Position numbers and translations under genes: made by a program
Part shown: piece after piece, positions 10,887 to 23,500 of the stretch
Layout: each line of letters starts with the position of its first letter
Numbering within the stretch: position 1 is the first letter of the stretch
DNA from: Pisolithus tinctorius
Taxonomy: Eukaryota > Basidiomycota > Agaricomycetes > Boletales > Pisolithaceae
Assembly (NCBI GenBank): GCA_024663395.1
Contig: JANFAH010000049.1
Coordinates: 186,001-250,000 of the forward strand
Length of the DNA: 64,000 nt
Direction: 5' to 3'
The notes under the pieces: model-generated
The model's database searches: none
What the model saw: the letters and a program-made list of their open reading frames with translations, nothing else
What the model was told of the DNA's origin: nothing

Positions 10887-12397
10887 TGTCAAGTCCAAGC
10901 CTACTCTGACTGACTCCAATGCTAGACAAGGTCTGGGGAGAGGTAAGGAAGCAAGTTGAACACAGATGAATGGAACTCTGACTAGTGGAGTGTTGGCAGG
11001 GATGAAGTCCACCAAAGCAGAAGTAGAGCAGAGTGAGGGTGACAGGTTTAGCTCATGTGCTACCCCCTTGCATGATCTCAGCCCTCATATTTCAGAGGTA
11101 ACTCTGACAGACAGAAGATGGAGAGAGAAGGAGTAGGCACTTAGTTGATATTTGTACTAAAGAACAGTGGGGTATGGTGCATGCTTTTATACTACTACAG
11201 AGGTACAGTAACTGGAATCAGGACTGACATACAGAGACTCATAAATTTTCAAGTAAAAACTTCCTAGACAATAAATGAAGAGAAGATGGAAAATATACAA
11301 CAGGTAACATAGAGCAAACCAACAAGGAAACAGTCCAGGTGCTGGACCATGCAGTGCATGCACTGTGGAGTACCTGACTGCACACTGTCAAGGAGAAGTC
11401 CAAAGGGAGATCACATGACCCCTCAGACCAATGGTAGACCAGTACAAGTCTGACAGCAGTTGGAGCAGAGGAGGTTTGTGTCATGACCATGACACTGACA
11501 TAAGCCCCTAACACCTACTCTTCCCCCTTCCAACATGTTCCTGCACTTCTCTGCCCTCTTCTGACGTGTTCCTGCACTCCTCCGACCCTCCCAACACCTC
11601 TCCAAGGTCCCCTGTCCATTTTCTGACCAACTCCACTCAACTCCACCCTCAGGCTGGTCACATGGAGGCCAGACCTTCATCTGTGCCTCCTCCAAGGCCT
11701 TGTCAGCCCAGTGGGCTGTTGGACTTGCAGCCCTGCATTCCAGATAGGGTTCTGCCCTCATGTTGGTTTTTCTCCATTCTTCTGCTCCTTCAGTATTTAC
11801 CCTCTCTTCCTTGCTGTAGTAGTTTCCTTGTCTCAGTTAAGGTCCCTGTCATCCCTACCCTCTATCCCTTGTGTTGGAGGGACTGCTAACCTGTTATACA
11901 CTTATTGGCTTGCATTTTACACTGCACTGCCCTTGACCTACATTATATATAAGGCCACATAGTACTCCAATGTAATCAGTACAAATATCAAATAAAGTCC
12001 CCACCTTCAACTCCCTCTGAGTCTGCTCCACCTCTGAAATACAAGGGCTGAGCTTGTGCAAGGGGGCAGCACACTAGCTGAACCCAATGCCCTCTCATCC
12101 AACCTCTGACCTCTGATCTCTGCTGACCTCTGTCTCCAAAACTTTCCTCCATACCCCTCCGCTCACTGTTTGTTAAATATCTTGCCACCCAGTGGTTGGA
12201 TTCACTTCAGACATTGACTGCTGTACTCCGCAGCCCAACCTGCTCCTACTCCACCCTAAGAGGAAGTCAGGGTGTTGTGTGACCTTGACAGTTTGTAAAT
12301 AACAGAGGACAGGCAGAGTTGGTGCGGAGTGAGTGGATGACCAGCAGAGAAGGGTATGGAGTGAGTGAGGACTTAGGACAAATGCATGGTTATGACA
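10887..12397 (-). mobile_element. Solo LTR A copy 3, interrupted by LTR C
   Basis: It starts TGTCAAG and ends TTATGACA. Removing the insertion 11479-12290 leaves about 694 bp that match LTR A copy 2. The flanks GGCAG (10882-10886) and GGCTG (12398-12402) look like a target duplication with one change. CpG sites kept in copy 2 are TG or CA here, marking it as older. The leader stem-loop is at 11050-11078. Confidence 0.75.
11479..12290 (+). mobile_element. Solo LTR C nested in LTR A
   Basis: An 812-bp unit starts TGTCATGACC and ends ACCTTGACA, with a perfect 5-bp duplication GTTTG (11474-11478 and 12291-12295). A TATATATAAGG box is at about 11944, followed by the same stem-loop motif found in LTR A and gypsy G2 (12051-12078). 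The start TGTCATGACC is shared with the 3' LTR of gypsy G1, so it belongs to the same chromovirus-like group. Confidence 0.8.
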
Positions 12398-12539
12398 GGC
12401 TGGGCATTTGTGACACCTCAGCAATTGGGGCACAGATGGGTGACAGTGCACTGGGAGTTGCAGTGGTTGTGAGTTGGATGGGTGCCACTGTTGTTGATGG
12501 GTGGGTGTCTGCTTTGAATACAAGGGTTAACTGCGATAA

Positions 12540-14042
12540 TTAGCATAAATATGGAGTGATTAAACATACCTGCTACCGTAGATTCCTCTACCTCCTGCAC
12601 AATGGATGGGCCAGCCTTGATGATTGAATCCACTTGTACAGTGGCTGGGATTGGGCAGGAATCCCTGCATTTGAATGCAGGAATACAAATCTCTGAATAA
12701 AATTTGAGTCAGTGTAAATACATAAAATTGTGAATGTACTGAGCGAAGATCCCTTGGGGATTGTCTCTCCCTGGTTGGAGGGCCCAACCCCAGCATTGAT
12801 GGCTTTGGAAGCCATTGAAACATGTTGCTTTGGGGGACGTTCCTTTGGGCTTTGGGATTCTTGGGCCTCCATCATCAGGGACAGACTTCCTGCTCACTTT
12901 TCCCCCTGGCTTGTGATGGATTCCATTGAGTTGGAGCAGCAATCCTGCCTTTGGCATGGCTACATCAAATCTTGCAACTGTCACATGGGAAGCAGGACTT
13001 CCTGGGGTTCTTGTAGCATCAGACCTTGCATTTGTGGCACAACAGGCAGGAATGGGGGTCAGGGGAAGGCATCCTTCTGGCAGCTATTGCAGTGTGACTG
13101 TATAGTCCATCTGATGGTGGACAAGGCTTGTGTTTCGATTGGCATTGAGCAGGAACATTGTCTTCATTGTCAGTTTCTGCTGTTGCCTTCCTGGAGTGGG
13201 ATCGATGTCTGGATCGATGGGACATCATTTTCATGGCAGCTTTGCGCTTCTGCCTGCCTTGCACTGGTTCTTCCTCATTGTCCTCCTTCTCTGGCACCTC
13301 ATCTTCACCCTCATCGTCCACCTCCATCCTGTGCAAGCTCTCTGCTATCATTTACTCCAGCTCTGCCTTGGTTGCTTTCTGTTTTCCTTTGTTGCTCATA
13401 GGTGTTTCAGTCTCTTGAGCAGGTGGTGTTGGTGTTGGCACCACACAGGGCATAGGGAGGCCCAACCAGTGGTAGTCATATCAATGCTTGACGATGTCAA
13501 GCCACTTGTGGTTGGTGACATTGGTTTTGGAAGGGGATAGGGCAGTCTTCCACTCAGGCCATGGGTGCTCAATCAAGCCAAGGTCTTCATGCCACTTTAA
13601 GAATGTGTTGATGCCAATGAGGGTCATTGGAATCTCATCTGTCCTAGTGATGAGGTCACATACAGTGTCCTGAATACATCAGTGATGAGGCTATGACACA
13701 CTAGTTCATCATTTATTGCCTTGATGGCACCTCTCCACTTCACAATCTTGTCCACCTTTCCCAGCTTGCTGCTATCTGTGATATCCTTGAAGTAAATTTG
13801 AAGTATGTGGTTGGCTGCAGCATTGAGCTCAGGTGATTTCTTGAAGAGCTTGCAAGATGATGACAATGACATGTTTCTGATGATGAGATGAGGGAGTACT
13901 TCAACAGTGAGACTGGTGATGGTGATTGGAGAGTGGAAGAGTCAGAGGTTAAAGATGGACAATGAGATATGCAGATGTTGCATTTTTTATCCTGCCTATG
14001 AGTGATTCCCATGGCATGACAGCAATACTGGTACAAGTCCAT
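12540..14042 (-). pseudogene. Decayed hypothetical gene with Cys-rich tail
   Basis: Minus-strand pieces in shifting frames read as one protein. An N-terminal part (13624-13872 frame, with the phrase KVDKIVKWRGAIKAINDEL) is followed by a basic and acidic low-complexity stretch (MEVDDEGEDEVPEKEDNEEE at 13270-13330) and a Cys-containing tail (SCLLCHKCKV near 13025). This layout resembles basidiomycete hypothetical proteins with a CxxC zinc cluster, often found beside transposons. Stops and frameshifts rule out a working gene, and CpG is very low. Function is unknown. Confidence 0.35.
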
Positions 14043-14326
14043 AATCCTGAATGCATATATGAAGCAGAGACTCAGATAAAAATATTATGTGTTGTTCTGG
14101 AATAGCATTGCCATTTGTTTTATGTGTTTCCCATCTGCTCCAATGGCAGAGTCCTGGCTTGCAGCTACATAGACCAGTGCCTGAGATTCCAACTGAATAG
14201 GCAAATCATCCAACATGAAACACAATTTATGGTGGGAAATTCAGATACCCTATAGTGTGAGAGGTTCCACTTTCTTCATTTCTTGTCTTCCTGGGCCTGT
14301 CTTATATTGTGACAGGGGGATAAGCC

Positions 14327-15595
14327 AATTATGGATAGGCCTGTCCATTTGTGGTGAGCTATCTATGATATGACAGATTGGCCCATCTTATGTGGTGCCA
14401 AGGGTTTGTAATCCTGTGATGGACAGATTGGCCTGTCTTATGTTGTAACACTGGTTTTTGTTTTCCCTTATCTGCTGCCTGAGAATACCATGGATGGGCC
14501 CATCCTTATGTAGATCCCTTTGATCTCCCTTTCTGCTGCCTGAGAATGCCTTACATGGACCATCCTTATGTAGATAGCTTGGATCTCCCTTTCTGCTGCC
14601 TAAGAATACCATACATGGACTTGTCCTTATGTTGTGACAGGGGTGCATCTTGCTAGATGGGCCTGTCCATTTGTTGTGACAATATACATGATACTACTGA
14701 AGGGCCTGTCCCTATGTTGTGATGCTATTAGATGATATTACTGACAGGCCCATCCATATGTTGTGACAATATATACAATACTACTGAAGGGCCCATCCTT
14801 ATGTTGTGACACTATTAAACAACATTACTGATGGGCCTGTCTTTATGTTTTGACAGGGTACATCTTACTGGGGCTGGGCCTGCCCATATGTTGTGACAAT
14901 ATAAATAATACTACTGAAGGGCCCATCCATATGTTGTGATGCTATACATGAGATTACTGATGGGCCCATCTTTATGTCTTGTCAGAGGTACATCTTACTG
15001 TGGATGGGCCTGTCCATATGTTGCATAATACTACTGACAGGCCTGACCTTATGTTGTGACTCTATTAAATGATACTAGTGACAGGCCCATCTTTATGTTT
15101 CAACAGTGGTACATCTTACTGTCAACAGGCCCATCTATATGTTGTGACATTATGAAATGACATTACTGATGGGCCCATCTTTATGTTGTGACAGGGGTAT
15201 GGCTTATTATGAATGGGCCTGTCTAGATGTTGCAACACCATAAATGATATTACTCCCAGGCCCATCCATATGTTGCCAACTTTGTATTCTAATCATAGAC
15301 AGGCCCATCCTTATGTTGTGACCCTCTCCATGTTATGATAGGTGGGCCTGCCTTGATGTTGTGACAGGGGTGTAACCTACCAGGATGGGCCCATCCATGT
15401 CTTACAGCAGCTCAGTATACATAATTGGTCATGGGCCCATCTAAATGTTTCAACATCCTTACCCACCATGGGCCCTCCCATATGTTGTGGTAATGCACTT
15501 ACAGGCCCATACATATGTTGCTCTCACTTTAGTCCCTTGGGCCTTCCATGTGTACTGGCTAATCTATTTAGGCAGGCCCATCTTGGGGTCTATAT
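14327..15595 (+). repeat. Minisatellite of ~43-bp units with higher-order pattern
   Basis: The array contains roughly 24 or more units from about 14613 onward, preceded by looser units from 14327. Each unit opens with GGGCCCATC or GGGCCTGTC, then TTATGTTGTGAC, then a variable part. Three variable parts recur, often in a fixed order of about 130 bp: A (AGGGGTACATCTTACTG), B (AATATACAATACTACTGA) and C (ACTATTAAATGATATTACTGA). The GGGCCCATC core contains the palindrome GGGCCC. The right edge runs into a KDZ transposase fragment. Confidence 0.85.
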
Positions 15596-15599
15596 AAGT

Positions 15600-16775
15600 G
15601 TTGGTGTTTTGGTGCACAGGCTGCCCATGTGTTGTGACTAAGTGTGACTACACTATGTGGAGGGGACTCAGATACCATGTAGCCTTTGCCATCTGACAAT
15701 GAGACATCCAACTCTGGCCTGCTCATCTTCATATGTTGAGCAGTGAAGTTGCCACCCATGACATATTGCCTCATCACCAAATTGCTTGACAATGGGATCA
15801 ACATGAGGCAGACAATGCAGGAGCAGGCCCTTACCTGTCATACTGAACCTTCCAATCCAAGGGCAAATTAATACCAGGCTGGGGGCATGTGGGATAAAAG
15901 AGTGCCAGCCTCCCCTCTCCAGGATCCAGAACTGCACCATGTCCAAATCCAAACCACTTCCTATGTTTCAAATCCTTCCACTGCCTGGACACCCTCATGA
16001 GTTCTCTGTATTGGTCCTAAGCAGTCACCAAAAAAATATTATGTCAAGCAAATGTGATCTGAATACTCATCTCCAGAAAGGTATCCTGACCCCTCATCAA
16101 GACTGTTCCCCAGCCCATTCCTGGAACACAGCCTTCCCCCATGACCCATGTGCCATATGAATCCAAGATCCATCAGGGTAGTATGCTGGTATTAAGCACC
16201 ATTCCATCTCTGTACCTTGTGAAAGGGGAGGCACCTGTGGGCTTCCACTGCACAGTGAGCACACCAGGCATGGACACCAGTGCAGTCATGCACTTGATGC
16301 TTCCCTCTGCCTGATTGCACTGCTCACATATGCCCCCTTTTGCTAGTTGCTCTCCTTCCAGAATGACCTTCAAACACTGGGACCTCTGAGGCAGCCATTC
16401 CCTGAGAAACTCATTTTGGCCCTAGGGGAGAACATTAGTGGATGGAGGGGGGAGGCTCCAGGCAGGCATGAGCTAATACCTTTGTCACCCTATAGGAGGG
16501 GGGGGATCATCCACACCCCACCAGCCAGAGCTAAGGACATCAGGGTGGCCAGGAAAGTTGTGGTTGTGGGAGGCTGCATTCCTTGAGGTCCTAGGAGTGG
16601 AAGGTTGACTCTGAGAAGGGAGGTACAGTTGGGTGGCATCCACTCCCTTGTATGTAAGCTTTCCTCTCCTGGTCCTGGTTGGTTTGAAAGCATATAATGA
16701 ACTTTGGTGAGACCATTTGCTCAGTACCTTGTACTTTCTCCTATGCATTGTGAAAAGCAGATGATGGTAGAACAC
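15600..16775 (-). pseudogene. KDZ transposase fragment
   Basis: Minus-strand frames give in order a basic N-terminal region (HRRKYKVLSKW), a segment FLREWLPQRSQCLKVILEG followed by GGICEQCNQAEGSIKC (start of the CxC2 cysteine cluster), a later FIPHAPS motif, and GGNFTAQHMKM...LSDGKGYMV. The last corresponds to the DGNF...DG-G catalytic-core segment of KDZ transposases. The parallel gene at 20590-24010 has FVQHAPSPE and DGNFKAEHMHEL...MDGLGYMV at matching places. Here the first Asp of DGNF is Gly, one catalytic residue is therefore lost, and the C-terminal two thirds are absent, cut off at the minisatellite. Confidence 0.75.
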
Positions 16776-17201
16776 TAAGACCAGTCAGGGACTGCCAGAA
16801 AATAGACACAGAAAAAAATCATTGGGTAAATAGAACCACCTCCTGGTGGGCCACCCCTCAGATTTCTTCCTTCAGGAGGGCCACCTGCCAGTGGTCCATA
16901 CCCTTGTCCCTAGTAGGGATGTCCATGACTTTCATTTCTTCATGAAGGATTTGATTCCTCCCCATCATCATCTCCATCATCATCAGGTGGTCCTCCATCC
17001 CCTGGAGGTCCACCATTAGCCAGGCTGCATACATGATAGCACAGTCTCAAGCTATCTGATGAAGGATAGCCATTCCTCTTCTGGTCCTGCACATATGGCA
17101 AATGATGTTTGAGCTTTGCCCAGATAGGTACACTGGTCAGTTTGGCATGCTAGTGACAAGACTACTCCTGAGGCTTCCATGACCAACTGGGGCAACTATT
17201 A
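16776..17201. other. No gene recognised
   Basis: This is CpG-poor DNA with a short CATCATCATCTCCATCATCATC simple repeat near 16965. It is the left flank of the palindromic element that follows. I recognise no coding motif. Confidence 0.4.
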
Positions 17202-18776
17202 CAGTGGGTCAAAAAACTGTCCCAATGTTTGAGCAATTTTGATTGATGGGAGTGTAGCATGTCAATGACTAAGAACTGGTCCAAGTGGTTAGTGTGGGAT
17301 GCGAAGCCCATGGTCTGGGCTTTCTAACAAGTCCTAGGTGATGTTGGCCAGGTGAATACTAGTGGAGGTATGATCCATTTCATGTGGTGATGCATTGGGA
17401 CAGTTTCTTGAGTTTGAACTCAGTCTGCATAGTTTTGAGTTTAACAAAGTTTAAAATGCTGTGAGGTACTTACTAATGCTTACATAATATATCACATGGT
17501 CTATTCAAGGATTTGTCATTATACAAACAATGCCAAACAATGAATTGGGACCATCAAGGCTCCCTCTTCTACCCAACTCATGACACCATCCTCCTGGTCC
17601 ATCTGGGCCATTTGCTCAGAGTAATCTCCATAAATATTGGTGTCCACTACAGTAATGTCATCAGGGTATATGTCCAACACAATCAAACCCTTAAAAAATC
17701 TGCTTTCAGTCATCCCCTTGCTGTTTCCCCCACCCATACCTGACATATTCTGCAACTAATCAGTACTGAGACAGCTGGAAATGCCATGGAGGTCAATCTG
17801 GCACTGTAAATCATGAACAACAATCCAATCACCTCTTATCTGGTTGGTTTCCACCTCAGGGGTACTGGGTTGAGGGATAGGGTGAGCTAAAACCCTTCAT
17901 TACAGTCCAGGTGCCCTGGGGGGGATAGTCCACTGAACTACTGGGAAGGAGATTCCATCAATCCATCTAGCCCTGAGTATTACCTATGGACTTATATGAC
18001 CAAATCAACCATTCCCAGTCATTCACAGTCAGCTGAGAGCACAGTCTAGCCATGATTCCCATGCCACCCGAAGCGCACAGGAATGTTTTGTCTCACCCCA
18101 GCATTGAAACTAGTTGCACTGTGGTGAAAATGTACTGGTTAAAAGGTGTTTTGTTTGTTCATCATCTCCTGATGTGCCAGATTGACCTCTATGGCATTTC
18201 CAGCTGTCTCAGTACTGATTAGTTGCAGAATATGTCAGGTATGGGTGGGGGAAACAGCAAGGGGATGACTGAAAGCAGATTTTTTAAGGGTTTGATTGTG
18301 TTGGACATATACCCTGATGACATTACTGTAGTGGACACCAATATTTATGGAGATTACTCTGAGCAAATGGCCCAGATGGACCAGGAGGATGGTGTCATGA
18401 GTTGGGTAGAAGAGGGAGCCTTGATGGTCCCAATTCATTGTTTGGCATTGTTTGTATAATGACAAATCCTTGAATAGACCATGTGATATATTATGTAAGC
18501 ATTAGTAAGTACCTCACAGCATTTTAAACTTTGTTAAACTCAAAACTATGCAGACTGGGTTCAAACTCAAGAAACTGTCCCAATGCATCACCACATGAAA
18601 TGGATCATACCTCCACTAGTATTCACCTGGCCAACATCACCTAGGACTTGTTAGAAAGCCCAGACCATGGGCTTCACACCCCACACTAACCACTTGGACC
18701 AGTTCTTAATCATTGAAATGCTACACTCCCATCAATCAAAATTGCTCAAACATTGGGACAGTTTTTTGACCCACTG
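17202..18776. mobile_element. Palindromic Tc1/mariner-like element
   Basis: Two inverted arms of about 603 bp (17202-17804 and 18174-18776) differ at only a handful of positions and flank a 369-bp spacer. The outer ends read CAGTGGGTCAAAAAACTG and its complement. Each is bordered by TA (17200-17201 and 18777-18778), the target duplication typical of Tc1/mariner (IS630) elements. Both arms encode the same 78-codon open frame with no recognisable DDE motif, so no transposase is visible and the element is non-autonomous or a fold-back derivative. Confidence 0.8.
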
Positions 18777-18778
18777 TA

Positions 18779-19319
18779 GCTTTGCCTGGTGGGTAGTCTC
18801 CCTGGGGTTAGGTAATCCTGTGTCAAACAATGTTCTCATTCATCTGCATATATTTCTCTTGAGGCAGATCTATCCTGCAGAATGGGAGGAGTAACCTCCT
18901 CCCTCTTTGCTCCAACACAATCAAAGAGTGAATGGAAGATTTGGAACATTGACTCTGTGATGCTGAGGCCCACCACCAATACTATGAGCATTGAATGTAT
19001 GATTTCCAAATACAACATGATGAAACCATGCAGATGCTGGAAAGGATGGCTCATGAGCTGGAGGCTCTTTGTATTTGGGTATATGGACAAGCATTGGGTG
19101 ATGATCTCATTGATCTCTTAGGGCCTCTGGCAGATGAGACAAGGGCAGATAGGACAGCAGGGTGAAGGAGGCCATCTATCATTTTACTCCTCTGCAGTAC
19201 ATACAATGTCTTTTTATATTTCACATTTTAATTGACCACCATGGCTGCATTGTATACTCAACATTTACTTAGAGTGAGAAAAAGACAATGGCTAGACAGC
19301 CAACAGAATTGTGAAGGAC
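18779..19319 (+). other. Unrecognised degenerate sequence
   Basis: Short plus-strand open stretches (for instance 18882-19121) contain stops in every frame when extended. The segment is the right flank of the palindromic element, so it was probably continuous with 16776-17201 before that insertion. No family recognised. Confidence 0.3.
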
Positions 19320-20090
19320 AATCTCATTCTACTAAAACAACTGCTGATGTATCCCAATAGGCAGAAGCTTAGTGAATGCATGGCTTTGTGATGTAGAATA
19401 GTTAACTTGAAACTTAAAAAATGAGATAGCAGGATGGTCTCATTCTGCTAAAACAGGAGCTGATGCAACCTGATAGATGGAACCTTTGCAAATGAACAGA
19501 CTGTGTGATATGTGATAGCAACCTGCCATCTGACACAAATGCAATTAATACTCTGATTTGGCCAACACATCTGAGTCTGCTAATATGGCCACTGATAAAT
19601 CCCAATAGACAGACACCTGGTGAATGAGTGGGCTATGCTATTTACAGTGTTCACTTGGGAGTTACAAGACAAGATAACAGCTAATAATAGGATAACAATG
19701 CAAAGAAAGATGTCAGCCTGCAAATACAGCATTCCATGGATCCCGATAGATGGAACCCTTCCAAATGAGTGGCCTGTGCAATATGCAAGGTTGATATGGA
19801 CTGTCTCAACCTGCTAACATGGCATTCAATGGATCCTGATAGATGGAACCCTTCAAATTGAGTGGACTGTGTGAGATGCAAGGCTGAGAGCAATTGGTCA
19901 TCAGATGCAAATGCAAAGCAATATTCTCATTGCACTAATGTAGGATCCAAGGTATGCCCACAGGTGGGACATGTGCAAACGAGTGGAGTGTGAGATTTGC
20001 AAGGTTCAATTCAGGGAAAATGTTGCATTCTGCTATTGCAGGAGCCAATGTATTTCAATAGGTGGAAGCTTGGCAAATGAGCAGATAAAT
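19320..20090 (+). repeat. Degenerate tandem array, ~110-130 bp units
   Basis: About seven imperfect units share the phrase CTGCTAA...GATGNATCCCAATAGATGGAACC...AAATGAGTGGNCTGTG. Clear unit cores occur near 19335, 19445, 19575, 19705, 19805, 19925 and 20025. The units are too diverged for exact edges. Confidence 0.6.
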
Positions 20091-20246
20091 ATTTCTCAGC
20101 AGACAGAAATACAACCAAGGGCATTCAGCCAGTCACTAGTGACCAATTCACCCTCTGCAGTGAGCAATAAATATTCTGTTTCCCAACAATGGTTTGTTGC
20201 CATTCATCTCAGCCCATGGATGCATGAGCCTTTCAAGACAAATGAT

Positions 20247-20552
20247 ATACATACTCACTCATGTCATACCAGACATATCCACAATAGAAATAAAACATGC
20301 AAAAGGTGAATGAATGGGCAAGCTTGCCACTGGATGTCTCCTGTGAAGTACCTGCTGACCCACCCATCAGCTACAGGGTGGAATGCAAGGGCAGGGGACA
20401 ATATACATACTCATGTCATACCAGACATATCCACAATGGAAATAAAACATGTGAGAGGTGAATGAATGGGCAAGCTTGCCACTGGATGTCTCCTGCAAAG
20501 TACCTGCTGACCCACCCATCAGCCACAGGGCAGAATGCAAGGGTGGGGGATG
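20247..20552 (+). repeat. Two-copy tandem duplication, 152-bp period
   Basis: The phrase ATGTCATACCAGACATATCC begins at 20261 and again at 20413, and the whole of each unit through CAGGG.GAATGCAAGGG matches with only a few differences. It is a recent local duplication compared with the array just before it. Confidence 0.85.
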
Positions 20553-20589
20553 GAAACTGCAGGTTCACATTGAGCTAACATTCAACTAC

Positions 20590-23500
20590 AAATCTTTCTC
20601 CAGGACAAACTGAATATCAGTCACATTCATGGCCTGCCATTTGCATTTGGCATGCTTGGCCAACCTCAAATACATCATCCTCTGCCTCACTGCATAACAC
20701 CACACCCCAGGAGCTCCAATAGTGCTGCTTCCCATCTGTATCTTATGCCATTCTTTTGCTCAAAATCTGAAGAAACTTATAACCCATTGAAATTCTGATA
20801 TTATGAGCTCTTCCTCTTCTTCCCAACAATCTTTGATGGATTTTGCTTGCAGCCAATGAATGTGATAAACTAATTGAAGAAAGTTCATCAACCTTAAAGC
20901 ACTGTTGAACAGTAAGGTCAACATACATTCAGACATCCAACTCTTTGATTCTGTGTCCCACAGGATGTTGATCGACCAAAACCATGGAAGATGGGTTCTG
21001 CAGTGCTCCTGTGCATTTTGGGAGAAGGCTGCTGTCTGCACAGCCAGGTCTTCTTTATGAAGCTCTTGATAACATCCTAAGATATCTGCACCCATGCCAA
21101 GTGCAACCATGGCATCTCTGCATCAATTATAAATCATGGCCTGTTTTTTTACTGAGACATTGATAGTGCAGATCATATCCCAGGCCCAAGTTTTTGTAGA
21201 ATAGCTCTTAGCTGTGTGCACCACCCCCCAAAAGACAGCTGCCTTGTCTGCCAATGTAAGATGGAGGCCATGTAGTGCATCATTAGCTTGACCTGTGTGA
21301 AGCTTCAGCTCCATTTCTGCAAGATTTTGAAGCCCTTGAGCTCAACATGTGTCAATGCCAAGAGTGGATGGAAGCAGCAATTTGTCCTGCAGTCCTGCCA
21401 GGGTTCCATCTGAAGTGGGCAACTCATCCCCCACATTGTCCAGCCAACCATCATCTGAAGCATAATCCTGCTCTGAATTTGTGTCAAGAAACACAGTCTG
21501 CTGTACAGATTCACTGGCAGAAGTGTTGGAGCCCACTTCAAGGTGCAGCTTCAAGTAAATTGCAGCATCCATGGTAAAACCCAATTGTTCAGATGCAATG
21601 CAATCAGCATGGCATGCCATAGCCAATTTTTTCAATTCCAATGCCCATTCCCCAATGTCCTTTCTGTCCATGTGAAGTGAGGTTATGGCCTCTTCTAAGC
21701 ATAAACCATGTGCTAGCCAACTAGCCACTCCATGTAGGCTTCCACTGGGTCTTGGTTCCTCCAATAATGCTAGTTTGATGGCATGCACTGTTGGTGCTTC
21801 TCATGATATGTAAGTATTTTGCATTTATCCAAAAAGGCAGATGCCATACCCACCCTTAATTTAACTTCAAAGATGTCCATGACAGATGGGTTGTCGATGC
21901 AATTGTGCAGCACATGAATCTCTTGCATTTGCCAGCTGTTTCCCTGCTCTGCAGTCAAGGCTTCATCTAGCTTTATATATGCCTGCCTCACCAATGGTGC
22001 TGCTGCTCAAGCCACTTTGAGCTTCTGCAATAGGCTATCTGCTTAATCTTGGATGTCAGAGAGTGCACTGCAAGTGGATCCTCAGACTAACCAATCCAAA
22101 TCATCTTCATGAAGTTGGAATCATTCATCTGGAAATTCAGCAGTTCTTGGTGGTGTGGTGAGGTCATCCTGTGTGCAGATGTGGATGCCACATTAAGGAT
22201 GGACCACAATGTTTCAATGATTTCTCCATCTACCCATCCAGCCCCCTTGATGAACAGTGGGGCATACCATCCATAACATTCCTTCTTGTGCCCATGCACA
22301 TGCCATATGCCAATTCCAGGGATAATCCAAAGTGATGATGGGATATCAATCATCTCACTTCAACCCACATGCTTCTGCAGATTTGTCATGTAGGAGCAGT
22401 TAATGTCATAGAAGCAAACCACTTGTTTGATCCCTTCCATATTGTATCCCAATGCATTTGCCAAAGAGTAGTCCATGTTCAACTGTCTGCAGTGCCATCA
22501 GCAGGTGCCAAAATTGATGATTCAACCTCATACCTTTCTCCTTTTTGGAAGTCAACAACACAATGTGGATAAAAGCATCCATGCTGTGCACATGCAGTCA
22601 CCCCAATTCTGGTCACATGAAGCTTTCCCCAGGCTGCATTTGCCTGACTGATAGCTCTGTGGTTGTTGCAGGTGGATTTCTGTGCCTGAGCTCAGATCAT
22701 GTTTTGCATGGGTTGAATGAATTCATACCTCTGCAATATGTGGAGTGGCCTTCAAATAGTCCATGTAGTGTGGATTGGTCACCATATAACCTAGTCCATC
22801 CATCAACCACACTTGATCTTCAGATTTCAGCTCATGCATGTGTTCTGCTTTAAAGTTTCCATCCATTACTGCTGTGCAGGTGAACCACCAGCTGGAGAAG
22901 GTCAGCATATGAGGATTGCATTATCAGAGCCACTTACTGGTCCAAATCCTCATTGGTATCAACATTTATTCTGGGCTGGGGGCATGCTGCACAAAATAAT
23001 GCCAGTCTGCCTTGCTCTGCTGACCTGGTTGTCCCACAGAATCCATTCCATTTAAGTAGCTTGAGGTATCGCCATTTCTGTGCAACCCATAGAAGCTCAT
23101 GGTAACTATCCTGATTGACCCTTCAGATATTCCAACACTTGGAACCAAAATACCAAATCTTACTGGAATGAGGTGTGGAAACAAACTGGATGTGATCTGA
23201 TGCAACTTGCTGTAATAGTTCATAGTGGATGTTCCACATTCCAGGTTGTCCCTCAGGAAGTCATCCAGAACTGCAAATGTGAATGCATTGCTTGGCTTCT
23301 CAAACATTGGGGGAAATAGTTTGGCTCTGAGTAACTGTATGTATTGGGCTTCTGCAGTCTCGCATTCACACCAATTCACTACAATGAAATGAACACCTGT
23401 GACATCCATGACAGTGAGATATCTTGACCCCACTGGAGGACAGAGGTGCTTTGGGTTTTCTTCAATATCTTCCACATCTTCCCACTCTTGATCATCCATG

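Noticed and set aside
12730..13540. Plus-strand ORFs of 223 and 136 codons
   Set aside because: They are antisense to a better minus-strand reading with charged and Cys-containing segments; composition (Cys, Leu, Ser) is typical of shadow frames.
14327..15595. CRISPR array
   Set aside because: Units are degenerate and contiguous, without constant repeats separated by unique spacers, and the window is eukaryotic.
17513..18465. Two identical 78-codon genes facing each other
   Set aside because: They are the two arms of one palindromic element; identity reflects the inverted repeat, and no catalytic or structural motif is visible.
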